Shown piece after piece: positions 42,583 to 53,504 of a stretch of 64,000 nucleotides of DNA. The stretch's first letter is position 1. Each line of letters starts with the position of its first letter. The notes under the pieces are model-generated. The model saw only the letters and a list, made by a program, of their open reading frames with translations, did no database searches and had not been told where the DNA came from. The DNA comes from Gaiellasilicea sp963763755. Lineage in GTDB: Bacteria; Actinomycetota; Thermoleophilia; Gaiellales; Gaiellaceae. Made by a program: the position numbers and the translations under genes. The stretch spans positions 248,001-312,000 of the forward strand of contig CAVXQE010000012.1 of the NCBI GenBank assembly GCA_963763755.1. Reading direction: 5' to 3'.

Positions 42583-43548
42583 CTAGCGGCTGCGACGAAC
42601 GAGCAGGAGCGAGAGCGGGGCGAGAATCGAGGCGATGAGATACGGCGCGAGCGGCGTTTGCGTCAGATCGCGATCGATCGCGGTCGCAGGCGCCCCCTCG
42701 ACGACTTCACGCGCCCGCTTGGTCGCCGCGTCGAGATCGCGCTCATCGTAGACCGTGCCATGGGTCGCCGCCGCAAACGCCGCCACCGCCTTCGCCGACC
42801 CCGAGTCCGGGCGGTACGCGACGTCGGGGATGCCGCGCGTGTAGACGCGCTCCTCATCGCCCCAGAACCGAATCACGATCGTCTGGATGGCCGGGGGCGT
42901 GCCGAAAACCGATCGGAGGCGCGCGGAATCGAACGGGCGGGACTCACCGTCGGTGAAGACGACGACGAGCCGCCGTTGCGCCGATGCGGGGAAGTAGCCG
43001 TGCGTGGGGATCACGGCGAGCGCGCCGAGATCGGTCGCCCGGCTCGTGTAGAGCCCCGATGGCCCCGGCTCCTCGATCCCGATCGACCGGGCGAGAACCG
43101 ATGCGAACACGTCCGGATCGGCTGACGAGAGCAGGTGGGGAAGCGTCCGGTCTGTCAGCGACGCGAGCCCGACGCGGACGTCGTCGAGCGACGAGCGGAG
43201 CGCAAGCGCGCTCTCCTTCGCGCGCGCCAGGCGCGTGGGCGCGCCCACGGTCGGCCGGGCGAGCATCGAGCGAGACGTGTCGACGACGAAGAGAGCCTCG
43301 GCGCCCACCCGAACGTGTCGCACGTGCCCGCGCGCGATGACGGGCTCGGCCGCGGCGAGACCGACGAGGACCGAGACGAGAACGAGCGCGGCGAGCACCG
43401 GCAGACGCGACCGCCGGGTCGGTGCGCGCAGGCCGAGGCGCGAGCGAACCCGGCTCGCCCGCAGGACGACCGCGACCGACGCCAGGAGCGGGACCACTCC
43501 GAGAAAGGCAACGGCGCCCCCAAACGGCGCTAGGAACTGGATCTCCAC
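42583..43548 (-). CDS. VWA-domain membrane protein, BatA/BatB-like
   Basis: 321 residues from a GTG at 43548. N-terminal helices (FGGAVAFLGVVPLLASVAVV and LPVLAALVLVSVLVGLAAAE) precede a von Willebrand A domain whose MIDAS begins LFVVDTSRSMLARP and includes RLVVVFTDGESRPF. A final helix (YLIASILAPLSLLLVRRS) closes it. This is the layout of BatA/BatB in aerotolerance-type MoxR operons. It is the last gene of the six-gene cluster, one base after the TPR-like gene. Confidence 0.8.
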   Translation of the reverse strand: MEIQFLAPFGGAVAFLGVVPLLASVAVVLRASRVRSRLGLRAPTRRSRLPVLAALVLVSVLVGLAAAEPVIARGHVRHVRVGAEALFVVDTSRSMLARPTVGAPTRLARAKESALALRSSLDDVRVGLASLTDRTLPHLLSSADPDVFASVLARSIGIEEPGPSGLYTSRATDLGALAVIPTHGYFPASAQRRLVVVFTDGESRPFDSARLRSVFGTPPAIQTIVIRFWGDEERVYTRGIPDVAYRPDSGSAKAVAAFAAATHGTVYDERDLDAATKRAREVVEGAPATAIDRDLTQTPLAPYLIASILAPLSLLLVRRSR

Positions 43549-43549
43549 G

Positions 43550-44179
43550 TCAGTATCCCGTCCCCTCGCGTCCGCTTCCCGCGCCGGCGCCCTGGTTGAA
43601 GGTGCGCCCGCCCTGAGTCCGCTGCGGCCCGCCGCCGCCCGACGCGACCAGTGTGTCCAGAGCGAGCTCGAGGTTGTATTTCGCGTCGTCGTTCCCCGGA
43701 TCGAATCCGATCGCGCGCTGGAAGTCCGCGGCGGCGTTGTTGAGCAGGGTCGCACGCAGCGAATCGTCAATCGCAGCGAGGGAGAGCGCGAGCACGCCGA
43801 GGAGGTTGGCCGCCGCCGAGCGGCGTGCGGCGTTGTCGTCCCGCCGTACGACGGCGCCGAGCTGGATCTGGGCCACTGCGCGGAGACCGACGAGCTGCGA
43901 CTGCTCGTAGGTGACAGTCCGCGGATGGGCGCGGCGTACGAGCTGGAGCGCCCGCCGGTACGTCAGGTCGTCTTCGACGCCGAGCAGCGCGCGCGCCGCG
44001 CCGAACGGAATGATCTCGGTCGGCTGCCAGCGAGTGTCCCGCAGAGACCCGACCCGGAAGAGGACGTCGTCCGCCTGGAAGCTGCGGTCGCGGCGGTGGA
44101 CGTCGAGCGCGAGCAGCGACAGGAGCACCGCGAGCGCGAGGCAGGCGGCGGCTCCAGCAAGCATCGCGGCGCGCCTCAC
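43550..44179 (-). CDS. TPR-like membrane protein, BatC-like position
   Basis: 209 residues from a GTG overlapping the previous stop (GTGA). A membrane helix (MLAGAAACLALAVLLSLLAL) is followed by helical repeats, including RATLLNNAAADFQRAIGFDP then NDDAKYNLELALDTL, which fits a tetratricopeptide motif. The tail is Gly-rich (SGGGGPQRTQGG). In Bat operons the BatC/BatE proteins are TPR proteins, and the position between two VWA genes matches. Confidence 0.65.
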   Translation of the reverse strand: MRRAAMLAGAAACLALAVLLSLLALDVHRRDRSFQADDVLFRVGSLRDTRWQPTEIIPFGAARALLGVEDDLTYRRALQLVRRAHPRTVTYEQSQLVGLRAVAQIQLGAVVRRDDNAARRSAAANLLGVLALSLAAIDDSLRATLLNNAAADFQRAIGFDPGNDDAKYNLELALDTLVASGGGGPQRTQGGRTFNQGAGAGSGREGTGY

Positions 44180-45042
44180 CGGCCGGCTCCCGCAGCTGCC
44201 TCGCGGATCTCGACACGCGAGCACCACCGCTCGTGGACGGCGAGCGCGAGGAGAAGCAAGGCGGCGACGACGAGGAACGCGCGCGGCAGAGGTCCCCGGC
44301 CACCCTCCGGGGCGGCGGTCGCGGCCGCCCGTACGCCTGACCGCTCGACGTCGGCAAACGCGTCCTTCCCGACCAACCGCTCGAACAGGCGGCGATTCTG
44401 GGGTTGCGGCTCGAGCCCGGCGATCCGTAGTGGGATCCCGGCCTTGCGGTACTCGATGATCGCCTCCGTCATGTCGGCGATATCGCTGCTCGCGGTCTGC
44501 AGATCGCTGACGAGGAGCACGGCGCCGTTCCCGAGGTGCTGGCGGTCGATGATCGTGCGCGTCAAGTCGAGCCCGGTGGAGATCCGTGTACCGGCTGTGA
44601 AGGCGGGGCTCCACGGGCTCTCCTCCACACCACTCTGCTCGGGCGTGAAGAGGCGCAGCAGCGACCGAAGCTCGCGCGACGGCGAGCCCGGCGGCAGCAG
44701 CTGGTAGGCGACGTCCGAGAACGCGACGACGCCGACCGGCTCGCGGAGGGCGATCAGCTGCCGAAGGACGCTTGCGATCGGCTGGTACGTCTGCCCGTCG
44801 ACACTGCGCGAGACGTCGATCACGACGATTCCCGACGTCCCCGGCGGCAGGAGTCGCGACGGCGTGTCGTCTGAGCCGCGGGCGAGCAGCACGCCGGCGA
44901 CGACGAGGCCGAGCAGCACCGCCGCGAGCGCTGCGCGCAAGCGGCGGGTGCGGCGCGCGTGCGGCGCGAGCGCGCCGATGTCGGCCGACGGAATCGCGGA
45001 CACCGGCCGAAGGAAGCGTCTACGCGGCACGACGACGCCCAT
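44176..45042 (-). CDS. VWA-domain membrane protein, second copy
   Basis: 288 residues. After a basic leader, LRAALAAVLLGLVVAGVLLA is a membrane helix; the VWA domain has IVVIDVSRSVDGQTYQPIAS (MIDAS DxSxS) and AVLLVSDLQTASSDIADMTE. A C-terminal helix (AFLVVAALLLLALAVHE) follows. The domain is shorter and diverged from the 42583-43548 paralogue. Its start overlaps the preceding gene by 23 bases; a GTG at 45030 is possible. Confidence 0.75.
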   Translation of the reverse strand: MGVVVPRRRFLRPVSAIPSADIGALAPHARRTRRLRAALAAVLLGLVVAGVLLARGSDDTPSRLLPPGTSGIVVIDVSRSVDGQTYQPIASVLRQLIALREPVGVVAFSDVAYQLLPPGSPSRELRSLLRLFTPEQSGVEESPWSPAFTAGTRISTGLDLTRTIIDRQHLGNGAVLLVSDLQTASSDIADMTEAIIEYRKAGIPLRIAGLEPQPQNRRLFERLVGKDAFADVERSGVRAAATAAPEGGRGPLPRAFLVVAALLLLALAVHERWCSRVEIREAAAGAGR

Positions 45043-45982
45043 CCTCGCCGGCGAGGCGAATGTGCCGCTCGAGGCGCAGGATCGCCTCGGACGTCGGCAT
45101 CGTCTCCGTCCAGGCGAGCTCGAGAGCTTCGCGCGCGAGGTCCTCTGCCCCACGCGCTCGAAGCTCCATCCCGAGCCGCTCGAGCGCACGCCGGCGCGCT
45201 GTCGCGTCGCCCTGAGTTCGTGCGCGCTCGAGGACTGCAAGGGCACGCTCGATGGGAGGCAGTTGCGCGAGCCACGATTCCCAGGACGGCGACGCCCGCC
45301 ACGGCAGCGCAAGGTAGACGAGGACACATGCCGGTAGCACGAGCAGGCCGGCAGCAAGGAGGAGCACCGCGATGATCAGCGTCGGCGACGAGCGATGCGA
45401 CACGGGCGGCAGCGCGGTGAGGTCGGCCCGCCACGGAGCCATGACGGGTGTGTTGAGGCGACTCGTGCTCTGTTCCTCCTTCGGAACGGAGGCGAGGCGC
45501 GAGTAGAGCTCGACCCGCGGCCAGGAGGCGCGCACGACGCGCGGTTCGCCGGCGGGCGATCGGTAGAGGACACGTACTGGATCGAAGCGAACGTTCGCGC
45601 GACCCGATGTCGGGAGGCAGTTTGCGCGCAGACAGCGGAGGCGGAACGTATAGCGGAGCTGGCTGAACTGTCCCACGTCGCGACGGACGGTCGTCACGCC
45701 ATCGACGACGTATGGAGCGAACGAGCGCACAACCCTCGGAAGCCCCGGAGCAACGGCATCGCGGTCGACGACCACGTCGAGTCGGGCGACGAGCGTGTCC
45801 CCGAAGAGATGCGTGCGGGGCGTGACGTCTGTCTTCACGGTGACTGCCGCTCGTCCCGGCACCGCCTGCCCGGCGGTCTTCACCTCGTCGCCGAGCCCGG
45901 CGAACGCGACGATCGCAAGCGTCGTGACCACCCCGACCGCCGAAAGCCCGACGACGAAGAGGAGACGCGGTCGTCGGGTCAC
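45020..45982 (-). CDS. Membrane-anchored protein of the MoxR/VWA operon, BatD-like position
   Basis: 320 residues. N-terminal signal/anchor helix LLFVVGLSAVGVVTTLAIVA, an extracytoplasmic beta-rich region (VTPRTHLFGDTLVARLDVVV, QLRYTFRLRCLRANCLP with a Cys pair), a second helix (LIIAVLLLAAGLLVLPACVL) and a cytoplasmic helical tail (RARTQGDATARRRALERLGM). BatD proteins have this two-part design, but no sequence signature is certain. ATGA overlap with the DUF58 gene supports one operon. Confidence 0.55.
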   Translation of the reverse strand: MTRRPRLLFVVGLSAVGVVTTLAIVAFAGLGDEVKTAGQAVPGRAAVTVKTDVTPRTHLFGDTLVARLDVVVDRDAVAPGLPRVVRSFAPYVVDGVTTVRRDVGQFSQLRYTFRLRCLRANCLPTSGRANVRFDPVRVLYRSPAGEPRVVRASWPRVELYSRLASVPKEEQSTSRLNTPVMAPWRADLTALPPVSHRSSPTLIIAVLLLAAGLLVLPACVLVYLALPWRASPSWESWLAQLPPIERALAVLERARTQGDATARRRALERLGMELRARGAEDLAREALELAWTETMPTSEAILRLERHIRLAGEDGRRRAA

Positions 45983-46899
45983 GCAACGACCGCCGTGTAC
46001 ATGCGCTCATCCGCCCAGGCGACGAAGCGGGGAAGGATGTCGTCGGGAGCGGCGGACGAGAGGAGGACTGATTCCACGCCGAGCTCGGCAAACCCGTCGA
46101 GACACGTTCTCAGCCGCTCCTCGTTCTCGAGCCTCCTCGCCTCGGCTTCGGCCTCGGTCAGGCGCACCTCGTGCACGCGACCCGTGACCGGATCGGCAAA
46201 TGGAAGCGCAATGCCACCGATTGCCGGAAAGCTCTGCTCCCACACAGGATCCTGGATCACGACCGGGACGATGTCCCACCGGTGCGCGAGCGCAGAAAGC
46301 CACGCGTCGGGCGGCGGTGGGGCGAGGAAGTCCGACAGGATGAAGACGAATGTTCCTTGCGGCAGAGCAGTGCGATAGGCGACGAGTTGCTCGAGAGCTC
46401 GCGCGACAGTGTCTTGCGTCGCCGTACACGCCCCGTCCTCGAGCCGCTCGTCGATCGCCGCGAGGATTCTCCGCTCGCTCTCGGGCCGCCGCCAGTAGGC
46501 CTCGTCCTCGGCGAAGTCGAGGTACCCGATCAGCGCGTGGACGCTCGCCGCGCTTTCCTTGATCAGCATCGCAGCGGTACGCATCGCGAGCCGCTTCGAG
46601 AGCCACGGGAACGGCGGCGGATAGAGCGCCATCTCGGGGCGGCGATCGCAGACGATCACCACGCGGGGCGCTTCCTCGGCGAAGTGCGAGCGGACGATGA
46701 ACTCGTCGCGGCCGAGGGCGGATGAGACGCGCGCGGAGGCGTTCCAGTCGATCGTGTCCATCGCATCGCCGCTCTGATACGGACGGGAACCGGCGACGTC
46801 GTAACCAACCCCGCGCCGCGCGCTGCGCAGCGCGCCGAACGCGTGCCCGATCAGCCTTCGCCGGGGAACGAGCGGAAACGTCTGTTCCGACGCGGACAC
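45979..46899 (-). CDS. DUF58-family protein
   Basis: 306 residues, intact. ARRGVGYDVAGSRPYQSGDA then MDTIDWNASARVS is the DUF58 signature (the R-x-Y-x-x-GD-x-x-x-x-I-D/H-W block), followed by a VWA-like fold with VVIVCDRRPEMAL and FVFILSDFLAPPPPDAW. These proteins always accompany MoxR ATPases and are thought to be assembly partners. It starts two bases after moxR. Confidence 0.85.
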   Translation of the reverse strand: MSASEQTFPLVPRRRLIGHAFGALRSARRGVGYDVAGSRPYQSGDAMDTIDWNASARVSSALGRDEFIVRSHFAEEAPRVVIVCDRRPEMALYPPPFPWLSKRLAMRTAAMLIKESAASVHALIGYLDFAEDEAYWRRPESERRILAAIDERLEDGACTATQDTVARALEQLVAYRTALPQGTFVFILSDFLAPPPPDAWLSALAHRWDIVPVVIQDPVWEQSFPAIGGIALPFADPVTGRVHEVRLTEAEAEARRLENEERLRTCLDGFAELGVESVLLSSAAPDDILPRFVAWADERMYTAVVA

Positions 46900-46900
46900 G

Positions 46901-47958
46901 TCACCCCCCGGGAGCGAAAGTCAGCAGCAGCCCGTCGCCGTCGGACCCCGGCCGCGGAGCGACCTCGAGGCACCGATCGCGGAGCTGCTCGACCGCACGT
47001 GCCCAACCGGACTTCCGCGTCTCGACGAGGAACGCCGGCCGGAAGACGAGCCTGTGAACGAGCACGGGAACGAAGAGCCGCTCGACGTCGTCCGGGACGA
47101 CGTAGTCGCGTCCGTTGAGGAGCGCCCACGCCCGCGCGACACGCTCGACCGCGAGACTGCCGCGGACCGAGCTGCCGATCGAGACGACATCGAGCTCGCG
47201 AGTCGCGCGGACGAGGTCGACGATCCAGTTGTGCAGAACCTCGTTGACGTACACGTGCTGCGCAGCTTCCCGTAGCTCCTGGACATCCTCCACTCCGACG
47301 ACCGGCTCGAGGTGCGCAAGGGGATGCCCGAAGCGCTGCTCCTCCAGGATGCGGCGTTCCTCGAGCACGCCGGGATAGCCGAGCGCGGTGCGCAACAGAA
47401 AGCGGTCGAGCTGTGCCTCCGGCAGCGGGAACGTGCCCTCGTACTCGATCGGGTTCTCGGTCGCGAGCAGGAGGAACGGATTCGGGAGCTGCATCGTCAC
47501 CCCGTCGACTGTCACCTGTCCCTCGGCCATCGCCTCGAGCAGCGCGGACTGGGTCTTCGGCGTCGCGCGGTTGATCTCGTCCACGAGCAGGACGTTCGTG
47601 AAGATCGGGCCGGGCCGGAACTCGAAATCGCGTGTCTTCTGGTCGAAGACGGACATGCCCAGTCACGTCCGTCGGCTGCAGGTCGGGCGTGCACTGGATC
47701 CGCGAGATGCGTGACATCGTGGATGCTGCCGCCGATCGCCCGAGCGAGCACGGTCTTCGCCGTGCCGGGCACGTCTTCGAGCAGGACGTGGCCGCCGCAC
47801 ATCAGCGCGGCGACGACGAGCTTCAGCTCTTCGCGCTTGCCGTAGACGACGGTCTCGATGTTGTCGAGCAGGCGAGACGCGACGTCGATGGCGCGGGAAA
47901 AGCGCTCCTGTACCTGCTCGGGTCCGTCGTCAGCGCGCCCAACCTCCACCGGCTCCAT
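46901..47958 (-). CDS. MoxR-family AAA ATPase
   Basis: About 351 residues with two frame breaks (about 47705 and 47660). Walker A HVLLEDVPGTAKTVLARAIG, Walker B VLLVDEINRATPKTQSALLE, sensor 1 FLLLATENPIEYEGTFPLPE and sensor 2 SVRGSLAVERVARAWALLNG are intact. The sequence between the breaks reads RIQCTPDLQPTDVTG as in other MoxR proteins. It is a chaperone-like ATPase that with DUF58/VWA partners matures metal- or stress-related proteins. First gene of its operon, 53 bases after the atpG stop. Confidence 0.85.
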
Positions 47959-48011
47959 GGCGCCGATCCTAGTCGGACCTGCGGTAAGGAGTGTTAAGCC
48001 TGGGTTTACGA

Positions 48012-48901
48012 CTACGTGAGCGCTTCCGCCCCGGCGACGATCTCCAGCATCTCCTGCGTGATCTCCGCCTGGCGGGCGCGGTTCATCTGCAAGGTCAGCG
48101 TGTCGATCAGCTCCCCAGCGTTCTTGGACGCGTTCCGCATCGCCGTCATCCGGGCGCCCTGCTCCGAGGCCGCCGATTCGAGCAGCGCCCGGTAGACCTG
48201 CGTCTCGAGGTAGACCGGGAGCAAGCGGGCGAGGATCTCCTCCGGCTCGGGCTCGAAGATGAAGTCGCCGCGCATCGCGTCGTCGCGCCGCTCCTCCTCA
48301 TCGGTCTCGAGGATGTCGGCCGAGATCGGCAGCAGCTCCTGCTCGGTCACGGTCTGCACCAGCGGCGAGACGAAGGCGTTGTAGACGAGGACCGCGCTGT
48401 CGATCTCACCGTCGATATAGAGCTCGCCGACGCGGTGCGCGATCGCCTGTGCGTCGGCGTACGCGGGCCGGTCCGTGAAGCCGGTGTACTCGCCGAGCAC
48501 CTCGTAGCCCCGGAACGCCAGAGTCGAGCGGCCCTTCTTGCCGACCGCGATGAAGTGCGCCTGCTTTCCCTCACCGCGGAGCTGCCGCTCGAGCGCGAAC
48601 GCCCGCCGGATGATCTGGGCGTTGAACGGGCCGGCAAGGCCGCGGTCGCCGGTGAGCGCGACGACGGCCACCGTCTTGATCTCCTCGCGCTGCTGCAACA
48701 GCGGCAGCCCGCGCACCGACGCGCTCGCACGCCCGACGCCCGCGATCAGCTCGCGCATCGTCTCGGCATACGGCCGCATCGCCTCGATCCGGGTCTGCGC
48801 GCGACGGAGCCGGGCGGAGGCGACGAGCTCCATCGCCTTCGTGATCTTGCGCGTGTTCTTGACCGAACGGACGCGCCGCTTCAGGTCTTGGACCGAGGCC
48901 A

Positions 48902-48902
<1 letters not shown>
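48012..48902 (-). CDS. atpG: ATP synthase gamma subunit
   Basis: 296 residues from a GTG that overlaps the atpA stop (TAGTGGC). Terminal helices are typical: LKRRVRSVKNTRKITKAMEL then VASARLRRAQ, and the C-terminal ARMTAMRNASKNAGELIDTL then NRARQAEITQEMLEIVAGAE. It is the rotating shaft. Normally atpD follows; here a MoxR operon follows. Confidence 0.95.
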
Positions 48903-50431
<1,529 letters not shown>

Positions 50432-50433
50432 CG

Positions 50434-50967
50434 TCAGCTCCTTGTCACGAGTTCGTGTCGTAGTCGGTCGATGCGTCCGCGGACGCTTGCGTCGAGCCGG
50501 TACGAGCCGACCTGGAGGATGATCCCGCCGATCAGGGCGGAATCGACCTTCCGTGTCGCCTCGACCGCGCGGCCGGAGGACTTCTCGATCTTCTTCAGGA
50601 TCGTGGACGCCTCGTCGTCCGAGAGCTCGTACGCGGTCGTCAGCTCCACCGTCAGGCGCTTCTGCTCGGCCGCGACGAGCTCCTCGAGCTCGCGGTAGAT
50701 CTCGTCGATCTGCGCCGTTCGTCCCTTCTCGGAGAGCAGGCGCAGGAAGTTGCGAATCAGCTCGTCGGCGTCACCCAGGATCTCGTCGAGCGCGGCCGTC
50801 CGCTCGTCCCGGTCGAGCTGCGGGTTCGTGAGCAGGCTGCGCAGCTCGGGGACGGCCTCGAGCGCCGCGACGAAGTCGCCGAGCTCGGTGAGGACGACGT
50901 CGAGCCGCCCTTCCTCCTTCGCTGCCTCGAAGAGCGACCGTGCGTACAGGCGGGCGGCAACGGCCAC
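50434..50967 (-). CDS. atpH: ATP synthase delta subunit
   Basis: 177 residues. The GTG at 50967 overlaps the atpF stop (TAGTGGC). VAARLYARSLFEAAKEEGRL starts the N-terminal helical domain; the C-terminal block SALIGGIILQVGSYRLDASV-RGRIDRL is diagnostic. It links the F1 head to the b-subunit stator. Confidence 0.93.
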   Translation of the reverse strand: MAVAARLYARSLFEAAKEEGRLDVVLTELGDFVAALEAVPELRSLLTNPQLDRDERTAALDEILGDADELIRNFLRLLSEKGRTAQIDEIYRELEELVAAEQKRLTVELTTAYELSDDEASTILKKIEKSSGRAVEATRKVDSALIGGIILQVGSYRLDASVRGRIDRLRHELVTRS

Positions 50968-51489
50968 TAGGCGCGCTCCAGAGCCGAGAAGTCGAGGTCG
51001 CCGATCGCGTCCTCGATCAGCTTGCGGTGGTCGTCGCGGTCGAGCACCTTGCCGGTGACCTTGGCGGTCGCGGTGAGCGCGAGCTCGGCGACCTCGGCGC
51101 GGATCTGTTCGAGTGCGCGGGACGGTCTCGGCCTCGATCTGCTTGCGCGTCTCCTCGAGCCGGCGCTGCCGGTCCGCTTCGACCTCCTCCTTCGCACGCT
51201 CGCGCTGCGAGTCGGCGACCTTGCGGGCCTCGGCGAGGATCGCCCCCGCCTCGCTCTTGGCCTGGCCGATGAGCTGCTTGTGCTCCTCGAGCAGCCTGCG
51301 TGCTTCGTCGCGCGCGTGCTCCGCTTCCTCGATCGAGGAGCGGATGCGATCGCGGCGCTCGTCGATCATCTTCTGGATCGGGCCGAACGCGTACTTCCGC
51401 AGGACGAAGAAGGTGATCGCGAAGCAGACGAGCGTCCAGATCATCAGACCCGGGACGACGTCGATCAGCGGTGAAGCTGCGAGCAGCAT
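50967..51489 (-). CDS. atpF: ATP synthase b subunit
   Basis: About 173 residues with one frame break near 51119 (an extra G after GAGACC). The single membrane helix is VVPGLMIWTLVCFAITFFVL, followed by the long charged stator helix RKYAFGPIQKMIDERRDRIR onward. After the break it continues SRALEQIRAEVAELALTATA and KVTGKVLDRDDHRKLIEDAI. Restored length is normal for the family, supporting a sequence error over inactivation. Confidence 0.9.
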
Positions 51490-51510
51490 CAGGTGCGTCT
51501 CCTTCTTCCC

Positions 51511-51774
51511 TTAGACCAGGACGTAGGCGAGCAGGCCGCCGATCAGGCCGTAGAAGACGACGGCCTCGGTGAGCGCGAAGCCGAGCCACTGGATGCCTGT
51601 CAGCTCACCGCGGAGCTCGGGCTGACGCGCGACCGCCTGGATCATCGAGCCGAAGATGTTGCCGATGCCGATACCGGCCCCGAGGGAGCCGAGACCGATA
51701 CCGAGAGCGAGCGCGATCGCCTTGCCGGCGTCGACGTTGCTCGCGGCATCTGCGGCGAGAAGGCTGAAAGACAT
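51511..51774 (-). CDS. atpE: ATP synthase c subunit
   Basis: 87 residues, two membrane helices: IALALGIGLGSLGAGIGIGN and the second with the proton-carrying Glu in GFALTEAVVFYGLIGGLL. The RQPEL loop contacts gamma. The Gly-rich GxGxGxG pattern in helix 1 is intact. The Glu is in the usual H+-type context; I see no clear extra Na+ ligands. Confidence 0.95.
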   Translation of the reverse strand: MSFSLLAADAASNVDAGKAIALALGIGLGSLGAGIGIGNIFGSMIQAVARQPELRGELTGIQWLGFALTEAVVFYGLIGGLLAYVLV

Positions 51775-51802
51775 GCTGGGTACTCCTCCTTGTGGGTGCT
51801 TG

Positions 51803-52697
51803 CTAGTGCTCCGGCTCGATCGCCGAGCCGATGTAGATGGCAGAGAGTGCGGCGAAGATGAAGGCCTGGATCGAGACCACGATCACGACCTCGAAGAGAT
51901 AGAACGCAGCGGCCGCGGGAACGGCGACGACCGCGACGGCGAGGCTCTCGAGCACGAAGATCAGGCCGATGAAGGTCAGGATCAGCATGTGTCCGGCGAG
52001 CATGTTCGCGTAGAGACGGACGGACAGGCTGATCAGGCGCATGAACTGGCCGAGGATCTCGAGCGGCACGATCAGCGGCAGGATCGCCTTCGGCACGTCG
52101 GGAATCCAGCTCCTGAAGTACTTGCGCGTGCCGTTGTACCGGATCCCCTCGATAGTGCGTGAAGATCCAGGTCATCAGCGCGAGCGCCAGCGTGACGCTG
52201 ATCGACGAGGTGGCCGCGTAGATCGCCAGCGTCGGCAGCTCGACGCCGAAGAAGTCGAACTTCTCGTTCGAGAGCGGCAGCGGGATGAAGCCGAGCATGT
52301 TGATCACCCAGATGAAGAGCATCAGCGACGTCACGTAGGGGAACCAGCGCGCAATCGCCTTGTGCGGCAGGCCCTGCTCGGCGACCTGCGTCTGGGCGAT
52401 GTCGTAGATCAGCTCTCCGACCGCCTGCCTCCTGCCGACCTCGTTCTTCGGCCCGATCCGGGCGCGCATCAGGAAGAGGCCGAGCGCGATCGTCACGATC
52501 GTGCCCAGGATCAGGTAGGCGACCGTCTTGTTGATCGAGAGGTCGAGCGGACCGAGGTGGATCGGGATCCACTCGCCGGGGTCGAAGTCGTGCTCCGGGT
52601 TGAACTTCTCCTCCTCCGCGCCATCCGCCGACGAGGCGAGCGCGATCTGCGGCAGCAGCAGGAAGAGCGTCAGGGCGAGAGCGCTAAGCCGTTTCAC
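51803..52697 (-). CDS. atpB: ATP synthase a subunit
   Basis: About 297 residues with one frame break near 52147 (GGGG for GGG, creating GGATCC). The GTG at 52697 begins a cleavable-looking leader (LSALALTLFLLLPQIALASS). Membrane helices include TSLMLFIWVINMLGFIPLPL; the essential channel Arg is in MRLISLSVRLYANMLAGHML. Overlaps the preceding small gene by 14 bases. Confidence 0.92.
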
Positions 52698-53082
52698 GGG
52701 TCTCCCCGGAGAAGTAGAGCGCGAGCGAGACGGCCAGCTCGAGCGTGTAGGCGAGTCCGTACAGCAGGACGACGGCGAGCGCGAGCTGCGCGTCCGTTGC
52801 TGCGAGCACGACGACGACAACCATCACCGCCAGCGCTCGAAAGGTCATTCCGAAGCCCACCACGCCTGAGCCGGCGAGGTTACCCATGCCCGAGCGCAGG
52901 TGCGTCAGTAGCGCAGCGAGCGCGCGCGACGCCGCCCAGAGGGTGGCGCCGATCACCCAGCCGCGGAGATCCCAGCCGGCCGCGAGGAAGATGGGCAGCG
53001 CCAGCACGATCACGGCGGCGCCGGCGATGAACGGCAGCCTCTGATCGGGCATCGGCCTCGGGGTTGCGAAGACGCCGGCCAT
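52684..53082 (-). CDS. Small membrane protein at the AtpI position
   Basis: 132 residues with four predicted helices: LPFIAGAAVIVLALPIFLAA, WVIGATLWAASRALAALLTH, VVGFGMTFRALAVMVVVVVL and LALAVVLLYGLAYTLELAVS. Its place directly before atpB and the overall design match AtpI-type accessory proteins that assist c-ring assembly. Sequence identity to known AtpI is not obvious. The ATG overlaps the previous stop (TGATG). Confidence 0.6.
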   Translation of the reverse strand: MAGVFATPRPMPDQRLPFIAGAAVIVLALPIFLAAGWDLRGWVIGATLWAASRALAALLTHLRSGMGNLAGSGVVGFGMTFRALAVMVVVVVLAATDAQLALAVVLLYGLAYTLELAVSLALYFSGETRETA

Positions 53083-53282
53083 CAGAGTGCATCCTTATAT
53101 CGCGTGTAGGTCATGAAGACGCCGATCGGAATGCCGAGGATCGCGCCGAGGAGGAAGCCCCAGGCCGTCGAGCCGGCGAGCCAGCCGATCAGGATGCCGA
53201 CCACGATCACCGCGGCCGTGGTTCCGATCAGGACGGAGCCGGCGCCGGCGAGGTTGAGCTTCGGGGTCGGCTGCCGCTCCAT
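53082..53282 (-). CDS. AtpZ-like small membrane protein
   Basis: 66 residues from ATG 53282 (or 71 from 53297). Two membrane helices, VLIGTTAAVIVVGILIGWLA and GFLLGAILGIPIGVFMTYTR, joined by GSTAW, resemble the AtpZ/F0F1 gene-1 family that precedes atpI in many atp operons. A TATGCT element lies just before the start, so the transcript may have almost no leader. First gene of the main atp operon. Confidence 0.6.
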   Translation of the reverse strand: MERQPTPKLNLAGAGSVLIGTTAAVIVVGILIGWLAGSTAWGFLLGAILGIPIGVFMTYTRYKDAL

Positions 53283-53291
53283 CTGCGCCGC

Positions 53292-53320
53292 GAGCATAGC
53301 AGAGTTTGTGACAGCTAAAA
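53292..53320 (-). promoter_or_regulatory. Possible promoter of the main atp operon
   Basis: On the minus strand TATGCT (53297-53292) sits 10 bases before the ATG at 53282, with TTAGCT/CTGTCA-like sequence about 17 bases further upstream, in a locally A/T-rich gap. Only the -10 is convincing. Confidence 0.3.
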
Positions 53321-53384
53321 GCCGCCTATTTCCGCGGAAAAAGCACTGACTTTGTACGATCGAATCACGAGCTCCGCGACCGAG

Positions 53385-53409
53385 ACCTTGTGTTTCAGAA
53401 ACACAAGGT
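53385..53409. repeat. Dispersed palindrome, copy 3 (25 bp)
   Basis: ACCTTGTGTTTC-A-GAAACACAAGGT, 12-base perfect arms, in the gap between wecA and the atp operon. It shares the 21-bp core with the pair around the HTH-like gene at 25 kb. Confidence 0.9.
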
Positions 53410-53459
53410 GGAAAACCGCCGCTTCGCGCCTGCGGCAGCCATCCCGCAGCTCGAACGAG

Positions 53460-53480
53460 CTTGTGTTTCAGAAACACAAG
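53460..53480. repeat. Dispersed palindrome, copy 4 (21 bp)
   Basis: CTTGTGTTTC-A-GAAACACAAG, identical core to copies 2 and 3, 24 bases past the wecA stop and 50 bases from copy 3, in direct orientation with it. Confidence 0.9.
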
Positions 53481-53504
53481 GCCGTCTCGTCGCGTTCTCG
53501 GGCG

